A stretch of DNA of 64,000 nt from Desulfacinum hydrothermale DSM 13146 (GCF_900176285.1 NZ_FWXF01000012.1:36797-100796), one strand, 5' to 3'. Counted from the first letter of the stretch, positions 24,789-35,516 are shown. Program-made: numbers and translations. The notes: generated by a model from the sequence alone, not told the origin.

Positions 24789-25664
24789 CTATTTGCCCTT
24801 TTTCTTTTTCTTGGGCACCGCCATGCGCTCTCGGAACGCCTTCTTTCTCTGTATCTCCACCAAAGCCTCGCAGACGCCCGCCGGACACTGCTGTTCTTGG
24901 ATGTGAGCCAGGAATTCATCCTCAAAGAAACTCACCGCACTCAACACCGGCCGGCTACTGGCCATGGCAAACTGGCAGTGGGCGGCATAGATCATGGTAT
25001 GGGCCAGCACCTTGATTTGCTCCAGATCCTCCATGGTCCCGGCCCCTTCCACGATACGCCCCAACGATTCATGCATGCGCTTGATGCCCAGCCGGCAGGG
25101 AACACACTTACCGCAGGAAAGGCCCTCCTCGAAGTCCAGAAAATACTTGGCCACCTCCACCATACACACCTGCTCGTCAATGGCGGCCAGCATCCCCGTG
25201 GTGCGGTCGTAGAGGATGTCCTGCCGGTAGGAACGGGCGGGATTGACCGACAGATAAGGGAAGAGCAGTTTCCCCCGACGGAGGGTCTCTTCCACGATCA
25301 GTCCGGCATCCCGGGGATCCACATTCACGTAGAAAAACCCCTTCTGAGGAAATCCCACAAAGGGCCCCATGGCACACGAGCCGGGACATCCCGTCTTGGC
25401 TTTTCCCACCGCAATCTCCAGCCCCGATCGTTCCAGCGCTTCTTCCAGGGCCTGGCGCAGCTCCTCACAACCGCAGCCGCACCCTTCCCCGGGGGCGCAC
25501 ACCGTGATGCACGGGCGTTTGCCGTTGGGATCACAAAACGACCGTTCCGGGGCCGGTCGCCGCAGGGGCACCACTTTGGGCGCCGGCTCTTCGTGCGTCT
25601 TCTTGATCGACCCGCGCGCCTTGTCCTGAATGTCCCGAGCCAATTCCTTGAATCGTGCCAGCAT
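24789..25664 (-). CDS. Truncated NuoF-like iron-sulfur protein without FMN/NADH domain
   Basis: The 291-residue protein starts at ATG 25664 (MLARFKEL) behind AAGGA. It joins an N-terminal thioredoxin-like [2Fe-2S] domain (cysteines in VCAPGEGCGCGCEEL and GCPGSCAMGPF, then FFYVNVDPRDAGLIVEETL) directly to the NuoF C-terminal Fe-S domain (SCGKCVPCRLGIKRMHESLGRI, last ligand in AAHCQFA). The FMN- and NADH-binding core, about 250 residues with the GRGGGGFP and NADEGDPGA motifs in true NuoF, is absent. It therefore cannot oxidise NADH itself. Its place between nuoN and the nuoG-like gene suggests an electron-relay role. It ends with a lysine-rich tail (PKKKKKGK). Confidence 0.78.
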   Translation of the reverse strand: MLARFKELARDIQDKARGSIKKTHEEPAPKVVPLRRPAPERSFCDPNGKRPCITVCAPGEGCGCGCEELRQALEEALERSGLEIAVGKAKTGCPGSCAMGPFVGFPQKGFFYVNVDPRDAGLIVEETLRRGKLLFPYLSVNPARSYRQDILYDRTTGMLAAIDEQVCMVEVAKYFLDFEEGLSCGKCVPCRLGIKRMHESLGRIVEGAGTMEDLEQIKVLAHTMIYAAHCQFAMASSRPVLSAVSFFEDEFLAHIQEQQCPAGVCEALVEIQRKKAFRERMAVPKKKKKGK

Positions 25665-25726
25665 CTTCACTTCCTTGCGAAAAGGGCGAAACGATGGATC
25701 CCCCCAGGGTATACCCGGTCAGGCCG

Positions 25727-27148
25727 TCACGGCAGCACGGCCACCGCGGCTTCCGAAAGGGCCACAAATCGGTCGGGGAAGATACCCACGTAGATCATGG
25801 CAATCACCAAAACGATGCTCAGAATCCGAGTCCAGGTATCCACTCGAACCGGAGGATACTCGCGAACGGGCTCCAGCAGATACGCGGCCTTGATGACGAT
25901 GAGATAGTAGTAGAGCGAGATGGTGGCATTGATCATGCCGATGACCACAAGCAACAGATAACCCTTTTCCAGGGCGGCCGCAAAGACCAGGAACTTGCCC
26001 GTAAATCCCAGGGTGGGCGGAATGCCCGCCAGGCCGAACAGGGCCAGCATCAAGGTCATGGCCAGGAGCGGGGAGCGCTTGTGCAGGCCCGCCAGCTCCT
26101 TGATCTGCAGGTTGTGGCCGTCGTCGGCCACCTTGATGATCACCATGAAGCAGGCGAAGTTCATGATCAGGTAGGCCATGGCGTAGTAGACCGCTCCGGC
26201 GTATCCGCGCTGGGTCATGCACAGGATACCCACGAGCATGTAGCCGGCGTGGGCGATACTGGAATAGGCCAACAGCCGTTTGATGTCCTTCTGGATGATG
26301 GCCACCAGGTTGCCGAAGGTCATGGAAAGAACCGAAAGGACCATCAACAGCTGGATGAGGGTCTCAGAGTGCCCGGTGGTGAGAGCCACAAAGCGGATGA
26401 CCATGGCGGCCGCGGCCATCTTGGAGGCCGTGGCGATGTAGGTGGTCACCTGGTTGGCGGCCCCCTGGTAGACGTCAGGCGCCCAGACGTGGAAGGGAAA
26501 GAGGGCCTGTTTGAAGAAAAAGCCCGCCAGGGTGAGCACCAGCCCCACCAACACCGCCGGCTGATGGAGCAGATGCGGCAGCACCCGAACGATCTCCGCC
26601 ACGTAGGTGGTATGCGTCATGCCGAAAAGATAGCTCAGCCCAAAGATCATCATGGCCGATGCCGTGGCGCCCACCATGAAGTATTTCACGCCCGACTCCA
26701 CGTAGGCGTCGGCCCGGTGGCGCATGGGCACCATGAGATAGAGCGAATAGGACGAGAGCTCCAAAGCGATGTAGATGGTCAGGAGCTCCACGGCACTCAC
26801 CAGCATCATCATGGCCAGGGTGCACACGGACAGAAGGAAGTAAAACTCCGCATGCTTGCGCGGATCGATCCCGTAGAGCTCGCTGCAGACCAAGACCACG
26901 AAAAAGGTTCCCAGGGCGATGAGCACCTTGAAGAACTGGCTGAAGAGATCCACCTTGTACGAATCAAAGAAGAGAAACCCCTCCAAGCGCGTACAGGCCA
27001 CGGTCACCGCCAGCCCGACCCCCGCCAAAACGACCGCCCATCGATAAAGCCGCCTGGAATCCACCCGCCTTTGCAGGGAGCCCACGAAGAAGACGGCCGC
27101 CATGGCCACATAGAACAACTCGGGGGTAAACAGGGTCCATTTCATCAT
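25727..27148 (-). CDS. nuoN: NADH-quinone oxidoreductase subunit N
   Basis: The roughly 473-residue protein has about 14 membrane helices and the proton-channel features of antiporter-like subunits: [15 protein letters not shown] with a conserved Glu, [21 protein letters not shown] with a Lys in a broken helix, [19 protein letters not shown], and [14 protein letters not shown]. It belongs to the proton-pumping membrane arm. Start: ATG 27148, or TTG 27154 with the GAGGG site at better spacing. It follows nuoM with a small gap. Confidence 0.92.
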   Translation of the reverse strand: MMKWTLFTPELFYVAMAAVFFVGSLQRRVDSRRLYRWAVVLAGVGLAVTVACTRLEGFLFFDSYKVDLFSQFFKVLIALGTFFVVLVCSELYGIDPRKHAEFYFLLSVCTLAMMMLVSAVELLTIYIALELSSYSLYLMVPMRHRADAYVESGVKYFMVGATASAMMIFGLSYLFGMTHTTYVAEIVRVLPHLLHQPAVLVGLVLTLAGFFFKQALFPFHVWAPDVYQGAANQVTTYIATASKMAAAAMVIRFVALTTGHSETLIQLLMVLSVLSMTFGNLVAIIQKDIKRLLAYSSIAHAGYMLVGILCMTQRGYAGAVYYAMAYLIMNFACFMVIIKVADDGHNLQIKELAGLHKRSPLLAMTLMLALFGLAGIPPTLGFTGKFLVFAAALEKGYLLLVVIGMINATISLYYYLIVIKAAYLLEPVREYPPVRVDTWTRILSIVLVIAMIYVGIFPDRFVALSEAAVAVLP

Positions 27149-27170
27149 GACCAAATCATCCCTCGCATCG

Positions 27171-28658
27171 CTACAGGCTGTTCACAAAAGGAATCACGGC
27201 ACTTTGGATCACGTCCAGGATGAGCCTTGGGAACAGGCCGAAAAAGACCAGGATGCCCACCAGGATGATCCTGGGTGATGCCAGAGAAAGGGGCACGTCC
27301 GGTATGTGTTCCCATCGGGGGTTCTTCTCCCCGTAAAAGGTCTTTTGCACCACCCGGAGCATGAACAAGGCGCTCACCACAAGACCCGAAACGGCCAGAA
27401 TACCCCGGATCGGATAGGTCTTCACCGCGGAGATGAAGACCAGCAGCTCCGCCCAGAAACTGCTCATGCACGGCACACCGATACCGCAAAAGGCCGCGAT
27501 GATGAAAAAGGCCGACGCCTTGGGCATGGTCTTGGACAGGCCCCCCAGCTCGGGAATCATCTTGGTGTGGGTCTTGTCGTAGATGTAGCCCACGGCCGAG
27601 AAGAAGAGGGCCGTCATGACGCCGTGGGAAAACATCTGGAAGACGGCCCCGTTGATCCCGTCCACGGTCATGGTGGCCAGACCCAGCCCCACGATGCCCA
27701 TGTGGGATACGCTGGAATAGCCGATCACGTACTTGAGGTCCGTTTGGGCCAGACCCACAAAGGCCCCGTACACGATGCCAATGGTGGCAAGAAGCGCCAT
27801 GAGATCCGACCAGTAGACCAGGCCGTCGGGACACAGGGTCATGCCCACCCGAAGGATGCCGTAGGCGCCCAACTTCATGAGCACGCCCGCGTGGATCATG
27901 CTCACCGCCGTGGGAGCCGCCACGTGGCCCACCGGAGACCAGGTGTGGAAGGGCCACACGCCGGCCAGAACCCCGAAGCCCAAGTAGAGCATGAGGAAGG
28001 CGATGCGCTGCACGTTCACATCGAAGCCCATCCTCTGCAGTTCAAAAAGATCGAAGGTGTGGGCGCCCGCCACGGCCCACAGATAGAGGATGCCCGGCAG
28101 GATGAGCACGCTTCCCGCCAGCAGGTAGAGCGTGAGCTTCATGGCACCGTATTCCTTGCGGGTGCCGCCCCAGATGGCGATCAGAGGATACATGGGAAAG
28201 AGCGACACATCGTACCAGACGAAGATGAAGAAGAGATCCATGCTCATGAAGACGCCGTAGACGCCGGCCACGAGCAGGTAGGTGAGCGCGAAGTATTCCT
28301 TCACCCGCCGTTCCAGCTCCCACATGGTGAGCACTCCCGTAAAGAGCACCACCGCCGTGAGCAGCAGCATGGGCACGTTGATCCCGTCCACCCCCAGGAA
28401 ATAGTAGATCCCCAGGCTCTTCACCCACAGGACCCGCTCCACAAACTGCAGCCCCCCCTTCTGGGTGTCGTAGGCGAAGTAGACATAGAGGCACAAAGCC
28501 AGCCCCACCGCTGCGAAGCCCAGGCTCACCTGCTTGACCAACTGGGGGCGGTCGTCGGGGATGAGGAGGATCACCACCAGGGCCAGGATGGTTGAAAAAA
28601 GAATCACCGAAAGAACCGGAAACTGTGCAAATTCCATGGCCGTCATAAGCATGCCCAC
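27171..28658 (-). CDS. nuoM: NADH-quinone oxidoreductase subunit M
   Basis: The 495-residue membrane subunit has the typical antiporter-like motifs: [79 protein letters not shown] and [14 protein letters not shown]. It forms one proton channel in the distal membrane arm. The start is uncertain among several closely spaced codons (GTG 28658, ATG 28652, ATG 28637); the first is listed. Confidence 0.92.
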   Translation of the reverse strand: MGMLMTAMEFAQFPVLSVILFSTILALVVILLIPDDRPQLVKQVSLGFAAVGLALCLYVYFAYDTQKGGLQFVERVLWVKSLGIYYFLGVDGINVPMLLLTAVVLFTGVLTMWELERRVKEYFALTYLLVAGVYGVFMSMDLFFIFVWYDVSLFPMYPLIAIWGGTRKEYGAMKLTLYLLAGSVLILPGILYLWAVAGAHTFDLFELQRMGFDVNVQRIAFLMLYLGFGVLAGVWPFHTWSPVGHVAAPTAVSMIHAGVLMKLGAYGILRVGMTLCPDGLVYWSDLMALLATIGIVYGAFVGLAQTDLKYVIGYSSVSHMGIVGLGLATMTVDGINGAVFQMFSHGVMTALFFSAVGYIYDKTHTKMIPELGGLSKTMPKASAFFIIAAFCGIGVPCMSSFWAELLVFISAVKTYPIRGILAVSGLVVSALFMLRVVQKTFYGEKNPRWEHIPDVPLSLASPRIILVGILVFFGLFPRLILDVIQSAVIPFVNSL

Positions 28659-28704
28659 TCGCTCTTAGTCGTTGCTGTCAGTGGAACCCCGCCGCCTTTC
28701 GCCA

Positions 28705-30651
28705 CTAGAGCACAAAGAACAAGATCACGGCGCCCACGCCCGCCACCATGAGCACCAGATTGTACTGGACCATTCCCGACTGGAGGAAGCTGACCACTCG
28801 GCCGCCGCCCACCGTGAATCGGCAGATGCCGTCGATGGCCCCGTCGATCACGCGCCGGTCGTTGCGGGTGAACAGATTGGTGAACCCACCGTAGACCAGA
28901 TGATCCAGCAGCCACCGGTAGGCATGGTCTATGTACCAGCGATTGGCGAACAGAGCCTCCACCTTGGGGTAGCGCCGCAGGAACCCCTCCTGGGCCGCCC
29001 CCTTGCGACCGAATTCCAGCCACGCCCACACGATGCCGCCCAAGGCCAGGGAGACCGCCGAAAAGAGCAGCACGTAATGGCCCAGTCCGTGGCCGGCGCC
29101 TTCGCCGTGGAACTCCGCCTCGTGGACCGCCGGGCCGGCGCCCAACAGGAAGTGCTCCAAGTCCTTATGGAAAAAGCCCAGGACCAGGGTGATACCGGCC
29201 AGAATCATCACGGGCCAGGCCATGGCCCAGAACGTGGCGCCATGATGGCCCGCTTCGTGGCCGTGATCGTCATGGCCGGTACCTTGGTGGGCCGCGTCGT
29301 GGTGGGCCGGCTGCCGGGGAAAGAGGATCATGAAGATGAGCCGGAAGCTGTAGTAGGCGGTCATCAAGGCCCCCAGGAGCCCCGCCACGAGCCACACCTT
29401 GTTGGGCTTGGCCGCTAAAACACCCATGATGGCTTCCTTGCTGAAAAACCCCGACAAGGGAAAGATCCCCGACAGAGCCAAGGCGCCCACGGTCATGCAC
29501 ACCATGGGGATGATGAGCTTCCGGCCGCCTCCACGGCCGATCTCCCGCATGTCGTTGGTGTGGTATTCATGGATGAAGATCCCCGAGCACAAAAAGAGCA
29601 GCGCCTTGAAACCGGCATGGGTCGTGAGATGAAAGACGCCGGCGAAATATCCGCCCGCTCCCAGGGCCATGACCATGAAGCCCAGCTGGCTGATGGTGGA
29701 ATAGGCCCACACCTGTTTGATGTCGTAGGCGACCATGGCCATGGTGGACGCCAGCAGCATGGTGACCGTGCCGATGAAGAGCGTCACGGCCATGGCGTCC
29801 GGAGACGCGGCGAAGAAAGGAAAGATGCGGCTCATCATGTAGACGCCGGCGGCCACCATGGTGGCCGAATGGAGCAGCGCGCTGACCGGGGTGGGGCCTT
29901 CCATGGCATCGGGCAACCACGTGAGCAGCGGGAACTGCGCGCTCTTGCCCACCACGCCGCAGAAGATAAGAAGGGCGGAAAGGGTGACCACTGAAGGCGC
30001 GATCCTGTGCGCCTGAGCCGCCTCGTTCATACTGAGGATTCCCAGGTCCCCGAAGCCCAGCAGGACGGCGATGATGCCGAGGAAAAAGCCGATGTCTCCC
30101 AGGCGCGTCATGACAAACGCCTTCTTGCCGGCCTGGGAGGCGCTCCACTTTTCATAGTAGAAACCGATGAGCAGGTAAGACGCCAGGCCCACCAGCTCCC
30201 AGAAGATGTAGAGCTGGAGCATGCCCGGAGCGATGACCATGGTCATCATGGCCCAGGCGAAAAGGGACTGGAAGGCGTAGTAGCGGCTGAAGCCCGGGTC
30301 CCCCGCCATGTAGCCCAGCGAATAGACCTGCACCAGAAAGGCGATCACGGCCACGATGGTGAGCATCAAAAGGCTCAGTCGATCCAACAGAAAACCGAAG
30401 GGAATGATCATGTCGTTGGAAACGATCCAGGCCCATTGGTACTGAACCGGTTCAGGAGCGTGGCGCAGCGTCCACAGCAGATAGAGCGCTGAAAGCAAGC
30501 ACGCCGCGATGGCGGAGATGGAGATGGCCGCCGACATGCTCCTGTAGCGGCGCGTGAAGATGAGAATCACCACCATGGACACAAACGGCAGGGTGGCACA
30601 AGCGGAAGCCGCCAAGAGAACCGGATCTTTTGCAAGCCACATCATGGACAT
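28705..30651 (-). CDS. nuoL: NADH-quinone oxidoreductase subunit L
   Basis: The 648-residue protein has the NuoL core: FSRYYAFQSLFAWAMMTMVIAPGMLQLYIFWELVGLASYLLIGF, FPLLTWLPDAMEGPTPVSALLHSATMVAAGVYMM, YDIKQVWAYSTISQLGFMVMALG and FKALLFLCSGIFIHEYH. It also has a long C-terminal region that would include the lateral helix running along NuoM and NuoN. A histidine-rich loop (HHDAAHQGTGHDDHGHEAGHHG), also seen in other bacterial NuoL proteins, precedes the last helices. GAGGGACG precedes the start. Confidence 0.93.
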   Translation of the reverse strand: MSMMWLAKDPVLLAASACATLPFVSMVVILIFTRRYRSMSAAISISAIAACLLSALYLLWTLRHAPEPVQYQWAWIVSNDMIIPFGFLLDRLSLLMLTIVAVIAFLVQVYSLGYMAGDPGFSRYYAFQSLFAWAMMTMVIAPGMLQLYIFWELVGLASYLLIGFYYEKWSASQAGKKAFVMTRLGDIGFFLGIIAVLLGFGDLGILSMNEAAQAHRIAPSVVTLSALLIFCGVVGKSAQFPLLTWLPDAMEGPTPVSALLHSATMVAAGVYMMSRIFPFFAASPDAMAVTLFIGTVTMLLASTMAMVAYDIKQVWAYSTISQLGFMVMALGAGGYFAGVFHLTTHAGFKALLFLCSGIFIHEYHTNDMREIGRGGGRKLIIPMVCMTVGALALSGIFPLSGFFSKEAIMGVLAAKPNKVWLVAGLLGALMTAYYSFRLIFMILFPRQPAHHDAAHQGTGHDDHGHEAGHHGATFWAMAWPVMILAGITLVLGFFHKDLEHFLLGAGPAVHEAEFHGEGAGHGLGHYVLLFSAVSLALGGIVWAWLEFGRKGAAQEGFLRRYPKVEALFANRWYIDHAYRWLLDHLVYGGFTNLFTRNDRRVIDGAIDGICRFTVGGGRVVSFLQSGMVQYNLVLMVAGVGAVILFFVL

Positions 30652-30724
30652 CGTCCCTCAACGCATGCAGGTAGTGTTCAATGCAACACAGGTCACCGCC
30701 GTCAGACGCCTTGTGCTCTTTCGC

Positions 30725-31033
30725 TCAGCCCTCGAGCCGTCGGGCCTGCTCCACGTTGATGGAATGCAAGCGCCGAAAGAGGGCCAGGATGATACTCAAC
30801 CCGATGGCCGCTTCCGCCGCCGCGATCCCCATGACGAAGAGCGTCACGATCTGCCCCACAGCCGGTTCGGGGGCCAGGAAGCGGTTGAAGGCCATGAAAT
30901 TCAGATTGGCGCCGTTGAGCATGAGTTCGATGGAGATGAGCATCCCGATGAGGTTTCGGCGCAAAATGACTCCGAACAGCCCCAGGCTGAAGAGCACCGC
31001 CCCCAGCACCAGATAGACGGAAAGTGAATTCAC
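30725..31033 (-). CDS. nuoK: NADH-quinone oxidoreductase subunit K
   Basis: The 102-residue protein has three membrane helices and the conserved glutamates of the E-channel (GMLISIELMLNGANLNFMAF and GIAAAEAAIGLSIILALFRR). It starts at GTG 31033, behind CCGGAGG, and its GTGA overlaps the nuoJ stop. Confidence 0.93.
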   Translation of the reverse strand: MNSLSVYLVLGAVLFSLGLFGVILRRNLIGMLISIELMLNGANLNFMAFNRFLAPEPAVGQIVTLFVMGIAAAEAAIGLSIILALFRRLHSINVEQARRLEG

Positions 31034-31554
31034 GAGGACAACCTCCGGCTGAATCCTGTGGTCAAGATGGCCCCGATGATGGCCACCAGAAGCACCAACG
31101 AGATGAGTTCAAAGACCAGGTCGTAACGGGTGAGCAAGAGGTGCCCGATGGTGACGATGGACCAGTCCGCACCGCGCTCCGCCGCCGGGTGCCAGACCGT
31201 CTTCCAGATCACGGCGGCAATGGCGACAAAGAAGACACCAGAGGCCCCCGCGCTCAGCACCACTTTGCCCATGCGCCTCTTGGGAACCTCCAGGTGCAAT
31301 GGTGGGGAAAGCATGATGGCGAACACAATGGCCACGCAGATGGCTCCCACGTAGATGAGCAGTTGCATGAGCGCCAGAAAGAAGCTGCCCAGGTAGAGAA
31401 AAAGGCCCGCCACCCCCGACAGGCACACGATGAGGCCCAGCACGTTGTAGACGATCTTTCGCGGGAAGACCGCCAGCACGGCCCCGCCGAAGGTCAAGCC
31501 CACCACGACCCAGAAGGCCGCGTGGATCAATCCGCTCGTCAGAAAGGAGTTCAT
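31030..31554 (-). CDS. nuoJ: NADH-quinone oxidoreductase subunit J
   Basis: The 174-residue protein starts MNSFLTSGLIHAAFWVVVG behind AAAGGAG; the longer open frame upstream lies within nuoI and is not real. It has five membrane helices with the conserved GSFFLALMQLLIYVGAICVAIVFAIML segment, whose pi-bulge helix couples quinone reduction to proton pumping. It overlaps nuoI by four bases (ATGA). Confidence 0.92.
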   Translation of the reverse strand: MNSFLTSGLIHAAFWVVVGLTFGGAVLAVFPRKIVYNVLGLIVCLSGVAGLFLYLGSFFLALMQLLIYVGAICVAIVFAIMLSPPLHLEVPKRRMGKVVLSAGASGVFFVAIAAVIWKTVWHPAAERGADWSIVTIGHLLLTRYDLVFELISLVLLVAIIGAILTTGFSRRLSS

Positions 31555-31991
31555 GACCGGGATTCCTCCATCCTCGTCACCAGGTCCACCACGCCGTCCC
31601 AGCGCGACGGCCCCTCCATCTCGTATTCCGTGGAAAATTGAAGGGTCTGGGTGGGGCAACTCTCCACGCACAGCCCACACAGGCTACACCGGGTGAAATC
31701 AATGACATAATGGGTGGCCACCTTGCCGCCCCGGGCATGTTGCTTCACCCCCTGGACCTTGATCACCCCGGAGGGGCACACACGCTGGCAGGTGCCGCAG
31801 GCGATGCACCCGTGGGTCCCCGTCTCGGGGAAGACCTTCAGTTCGATGTGTCCCCGATAAGCCGGGGACAGCTCCAAGCGCTGGCGGGGGTACTGCACCG
31901 TCACCACCGGCTTGAAGAGGGCCCGGCCGGTGACCTTCATGCCCTCCACCAGGCTCCAACCGCCGACCACAATGTCTTTCCAGTATCCCAT
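31551..31991 (-). CDS. nuoI: NADH-quinone oxidoreductase subunit I
   Basis: The 146-residue protein carries two [4Fe-4S] motifs, CIACGTCQRVCPSGVI and CSLCGLCVESCPTQTL, for clusters N6a and N6b in the peripheral arm. The N terminus (SLVEGMKVTGRALFKPVVTVQYP) packs on the membrane arm. Start follows AAGGAAG. Confidence 0.93.
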   Translation of the reverse strand: MGYWKDIVVGGWSLVEGMKVTGRALFKPVVTVQYPRQRLELSPAYRGHIELKVFPETGTHGCIACGTCQRVCPSGVIKVQGVKQHARGGKVATHYVIDFTRCSLCGLCVESCPTQTLQFSTEYEMEGPSRWDGVVDLVTRMEESRS

Positions 31992-32046
31992 TGCCTTCCT
32001 TTACCCATCCGTCGACCGATTGACCCAGACCGGATCCTCATCACCC

Positions 32047-33036
32047 CTACACGAACTTCACCACCAGGGCCGTCACCAAGAGATTGAGCATGCTGAGCGG
32101 GATCAGCACCTTCCAGGAAAAGTTCATGAGCTGATCGAAGCGAACCCGTGGAAAGGTCCAGCGAAACCACATGAGCACAAAGAGCAGAAAGTAGGTCTTG
32201 GCCAGAAACCAGATCACGCCGGGAATGCCCAGGCTCCATCCGAAGGGACCGTGCCACCCGCCCATAAAGAGGCTGGTGGCCACGGCGGAGACGATGAACA
32301 TGTTGGTGTATTCGGCCAGGAAGAAGAGGCCGAAGCGCATGCCCGAATACTCCGTGTGAAAGCCCGCCACCAGTTCCGATTCGGCTTCGGGGATGTCGAA
32401 GGGGGCCCGGTTGGTTTCCGCCGTGGCGCAGATGAAGTAGATGATCGCCGCCACCGGCTGCAAAAAGACGAACCAGACCCGGTGCTGGGCCATCACCAGT
32501 TCGCTGAACTTGAAGGAGTGCACCATGAGGACCACACTCATAACCGACAGGAGCAGCGGGATTTCGTAGGCCACGTTCTGGGCCACCGAGCGCATGGCAC
32601 CCAGGAGCGCATACTTGTTGTTGGACGCCCAACCGCCCACCAGGATGGCCAACACGCTGAAGGTGGAAAAGGCGAAGATGAGCAAAAGCCCCACGTTCAT
32701 GTCCCGGATGATGAGCTCGGGACCGAAGGGCAGGACCAGAAAGGGGATGAGCACCGGCATGAAGACGAGCACCGGCGCGATCACAAAGAGCTTCTTGTCC
32801 GCCTTGAAGGGGGTGATGAGCTCTTTTCCCACCAGCTTGATGCCGTCCACGATGGTCTGGAGCAGTCCGTGGGGGCCCACTTCCATGGGGCCGTAGCGCA
32901 ATTGGATGTGCCCGGCTACTTTGCGCTCCAGCCACACCAAAAAGAGCGCGTTGAGCTGGCTGAAGATCAGAACCACGATCAGGCCCACGATGAGTCTCAG
33001 CCAGTCTCCGCCCGTGTTGGTCGCCGCTTCCATCAT
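32047..33036 (-). CDS. nuoH: NADH-quinone oxidoreductase subunit H
   Basis: The 329-residue membrane protein has eight or so helices with NuoH signatures: [69 protein letters not shown] and [19 protein letters not shown]. It forms most of the quinone-binding chamber and the first half of the E-channel. Confidence 0.94.
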   Translation of the reverse strand: MMEAATNTGGDWLRLIVGLIVVLIFSQLNALFLVWLERKVAGHIQLRYGPMEVGPHGLLQTIVDGIKLVGKELITPFKADKKLFVIAPVLVFMPVLIPFLVLPFGPELIIRDMNVGLLLIFAFSTFSVLAILVGGWASNNKYALLGAMRSVAQNVAYEIPLLLSVMSVVLMVHSFKFSELVMAQHRVWFVFLQPVAAIIYFICATAETNRAPFDIPEAESELVAGFHTEYSGMRFGLFFLAEYTNMFIVSAVATSLFMGGWHGPFGWSLGIPGVIWFLAKTYFLLFVLMWFRWTFPRVRFDQLMNFSWKVLIPLSMLNLLVTALVVKFV

Positions 33037-33054
33037 ATCGGGGTTCTCCCTCGG

Positions 33055-34176
33055 CTATCGGTCAATCTCCGGCACAACGATGTCGATGCTTCCCAGGATC
33101 GAGATGGCGTCCGCCACCAGGGTCTCCCGGAACACTTCGGTGAGGCAGTGCAGGTTGCCGAAGCTGGGCACCCGCACGTGGCATCGGTAGGGATAGGGAC
33201 TGCCATCGCTCACCAGATAGTAGGCGGTCAGGCCCCGGGCGCTTTCGAAGGCAAAATAGACCTCACCGCGGGGTGGCTTCACCTTGAGGCGCACCCGTTC
33301 CTGCCGATACGGTCCGTCCGGGAGCTGATCCAAGGCCTGCTCGATGATCCGGCAGCTTTGCTCCATCTCCTCCAGGCGCACCCGGTAGCGATCCAGCGCG
33401 TCGCCCTTTTCCCCCACCGGGATCTGGAAATCGAAGCGATCATAGACCTCGTAGGGCTCCACCTTGCGCATGTCGAAGGGCACACCCGCCGCGCGCAGGT
33501 TGGGGCCCGTGACGCCGAACCGCCGGGCCAGGTCCTTGTCGATCACACCCACGTCACGGGTCCGGTGGATAAAGATCACGTTCTTGGTCACCAGGTTGTG
33601 GTAGTCCTTCCAGCGGCTCCGAAGCCGCTTGACGAAGGCCCGGGTCTGTTCGATGAACACGTCGTCGATATCGCGGGTCACGCCGCCGAACCGGCAATAG
33701 CTGTAGGTGAGCCGCGACCCGCTCACCCGATCCAGGATGTCCAGGATGTTTTCGCGATCGTCGAAGCAGTAGAGAAACGGCGTGAAGGCCCCCAGGTCCA
33801 TGAGATAGGTGCCGAACCAGAGCAGATGGCTGGAGATGCGGTTCAGCTCCGCACAGATCACCCGGATGTAACGGGCCCGCTCGGGAGGCTCGATACCCGC
33901 CAGCTTTTCCACCGCCAGGCAAAAACCGTGATTGAACAAAAGCCCGGACAGGTAGTCGATGCGGCTGGTGTTGGGCATGAACTGAAGATAGGTGCGGTTT
34001 TCGCCCATCTTCTCGTGGCCCCGGTGCCCGTAGCCGATGACGGGATCCGCCTCCACGATGTATTCGCCGTCCAGGGTCAACAGGATGCGCAGGACCCCGT
34101 GGGTGCTGGGGTGCTGGGGACCCAGGTTCAGACTGTAAAGGTGCTGCCGTACGGGTTCCGCAAAATGTTCAGCCAT
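33055..34176 (-). CDS. nuoD: NADH-quinone oxidoreductase subunit D
   Basis: The 373-residue 49-kDa-type subunit starts near SLNLGPQHPSTHGVLRILLTLDGE, with the quinone-site His in the HPSTHG loop, then GYGHRGHEKMGENRTYLQFMPNTSRIDYLSG and the C-terminal VVPEIDR. NuoC and NuoD are separate genes here. The start overlaps the end of nuoC by eight bases, implying coupling. Confidence 0.94.
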   Translation of the reverse strand: MAEHFAEPVRQHLYSLNLGPQHPSTHGVLRILLTLDGEYIVEADPVIGYGHRGHEKMGENRTYLQFMPNTSRIDYLSGLLFNHGFCLAVEKLAGIEPPERARYIRVICAELNRISSHLLWFGTYLMDLGAFTPFLYCFDDRENILDILDRVSGSRLTYSYCRFGGVTRDIDDVFIEQTRAFVKRLRSRWKDYHNLVTKNVIFIHRTRDVGVIDKDLARRFGVTGPNLRAAGVPFDMRKVEPYEVYDRFDFQIPVGEKGDALDRYRVRLEEMEQSCRIIEQALDQLPDGPYRQERVRLKVKPPRGEVYFAFESARGLTAYYLVSDGSPYPYRCHVRVPSFGNLHCLTEVFRETLVADAISILGSIDIVVPEIDR

Positions 34177-34642
34177 AGATCTCTTCCCGTTTTCGATAGG
34201 CGTGGACCGTGCCGAAAGTCTTGCGCAGAGGCCGCTCGTCCATGTCCTCCGGCAACAGGAGCGGTCTCAGATCCGGGTGTCCCGAAAAACGCACGCCGGT
34301 AAATTCCCAGACCTCCCGTTCCTGCCATAGGGCCGAATCGTAAAGACCCGTGGCGGACGGCACCTCCCCGTCGTGGGGGCAGAGCACCCGCAGGGCCATC
34401 CGGGATCGGGGCTCGTAGGTGTTCATGTGGTACACGATCTCCATCGTATCCTTGAAGTCCAGCCCCGTGATGGACTCCAGATAAAACCCGGCGTCCCGGA
34501 ACACCCTGAGAACGTCCGGAAGGGATGGGGCCGGTGCCTGCACCGTCCAGCTCACCCCCTGGGCATAAGCCTCATCCGGCCTCAACGCCGCCTCACCCAG
34601 CAACTCCTGAAGCCGGCGAACCACCTCTTCTCGTGCCGCCAT
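34169..34642 (-). CDS. nuoC: NADH-quinone oxidoreductase subunit C
   Basis: The 157-residue 30-kDa-type subunit is taken from MAAREEVVRRL; the frame upstream lies in nuoB. It contains the family signature region ESITGLDFKDTMEIVYHM, MALRVLCPHDGEVPSATGLYDSALWQEREVWEFTGVRFSGHPDLRPLLLPEDMDERPLRK. It binds NuoD in the peripheral arm. It begins two bases after the nuoB stop. Confidence 0.92.
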   Translation of the reverse strand: MAAREEVVRRLQELLGEAALRPDEAYAQGVSWTVQAPAPSLPDVLRVFRDAGFYLESITGLDFKDTMEIVYHMNTYEPRSRMALRVLCPHDGEVPSATGLYDSALWQEREVWEFTGVRFSGHPDLRPLLLPEDMDERPLRKTFGTVHAYRKREEIYG

Positions 34643-34644
34643 GA

Positions 34645-35160
34645 TCAGCTCGTACCTCCCATCCGCCGAAAACGCCGCAACAGATTTCGGTCCTCGCCTT
34701 GGGTGATCTTGTCCTCCAGCGCCAGAATCCCCTGGGTCAAGGCCTCCGGTCGGGGCGGACATCCGGGGACATAGATGTCCACCGGCACGATCAGATCGGC
34801 TCCCGGAACGATGGCGTATTGGCCGTCGTATTCAAAGGGACCGCCCGAAATGGCGCAGTTCCCCATGGCGATGCACCATTTGGGATGGGGCATCTGGTCC
34901 CAGAGCATCTGGATGGCCGGGGCCATCTTCTTGGAAATGGTTCCCGCCACGATCATCACGTCCGACTGGCGGGGAGAGGGCCGGAAGACGCCGGCGCCGA
35001 ACCGGTCCAGATCGAACCGGGCCGCTCCGGCGGCCATCATCTCGATGGCGCAACAGGCCAGACCGAAGGTCATGGGCCAGAGCGAATTGGCTCGAGCCAG
35101 GTTCAGCAGATCGTCCAGAAGAGCGAACTGAATGACGGGCTCTACTCTTTGGTTTTCCAC
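34645..35160 (-). CDS. nuoB: NADH-quinone oxidoreductase subunit B
   Basis: The 171-residue subunit holds terminal cluster N2, with ligands in [21 protein letters not shown] and PGCPPRPE. It starts at GTG 35160 (VENQRVEP) because AAGGAG stands seven bases before; an in-frame codon at 35181 is less likely. It overlaps nuoA by 19 bases. Confidence 0.94.
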   Translation of the reverse strand: MENQRVEPVIQFALLDDLLNLARANSLWPMTFGLACCAIEMMAAGAARFDLDRFGAGVFRPSPRQSDVMIVAGTISKKMAPAIQMLWDQMPHPKWCIAMGNCAISGGPFEYDGQYAIVPGADLIVPVDIYVPGCPPRPEALTQGILALEDKITQGEDRNLLRRFRRMGGTS

Positions 35161-35516
35161 TCGAAGACTCCTTTTCGCCACGCATACACAATGGCCAGGG
35201 ACAGAATCCCCACAAAGAGCACCACTTCCACGAAATCGCGGATGGCATACTGGCCGTAGGCCAGGGTCACCGGGAAGAGGTACAGCACGTCCACGTCGAA
35301 GGCCAAAAAGATGAGGGCATAGATGTAATAGGCGGCGGTGAACTGGATCCAGGCACTGCCGATGGTCTCCATGCCGCTCTCATAGGTCTGGTCCCGATGC
35401 CGCCCCGTGCTTCGCGGCACAATGAGGTGCGACAAAAGGATGGGTATGACGGCGAAGACGACCCCCACCACAAGGTAGAAGGCGATGGCCAGGAAATCTC
35501 CCAGATGGGCTTGCAT
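35142..35516 (-). CDS. nuoA: NADH-quinone oxidoreductase subunit A
   Basis: The 124-residue protein has three membrane helices and the conserved [38 protein letters not shown] loop and helix. It lies 12 bases after nuoF, so the order is E-F-A-B, not the common A-B-C-D-E-F. Confidence 0.93.
   Translation of the reverse strand: MQAHLGDFLAIAFYLVVGVVFAVIPILLSHLIVPRSTGRHRDQTYESGMETIGSAWIQFTAAYYIYALIFLAFDVDVLYLFPVTLAYGQYAIRDFVEVVLFVGILSLAIVYAWRKGVFEWKTKE

Noticed and set aside
25655..32087. Long His/Gly-rich plus-strand frames across the nuo genes
   Set aside because: They are antisense to nuoN, nuoM, nuoL and nuoJ/I; their composition is what the reverse complement of membrane-protein codons gives.
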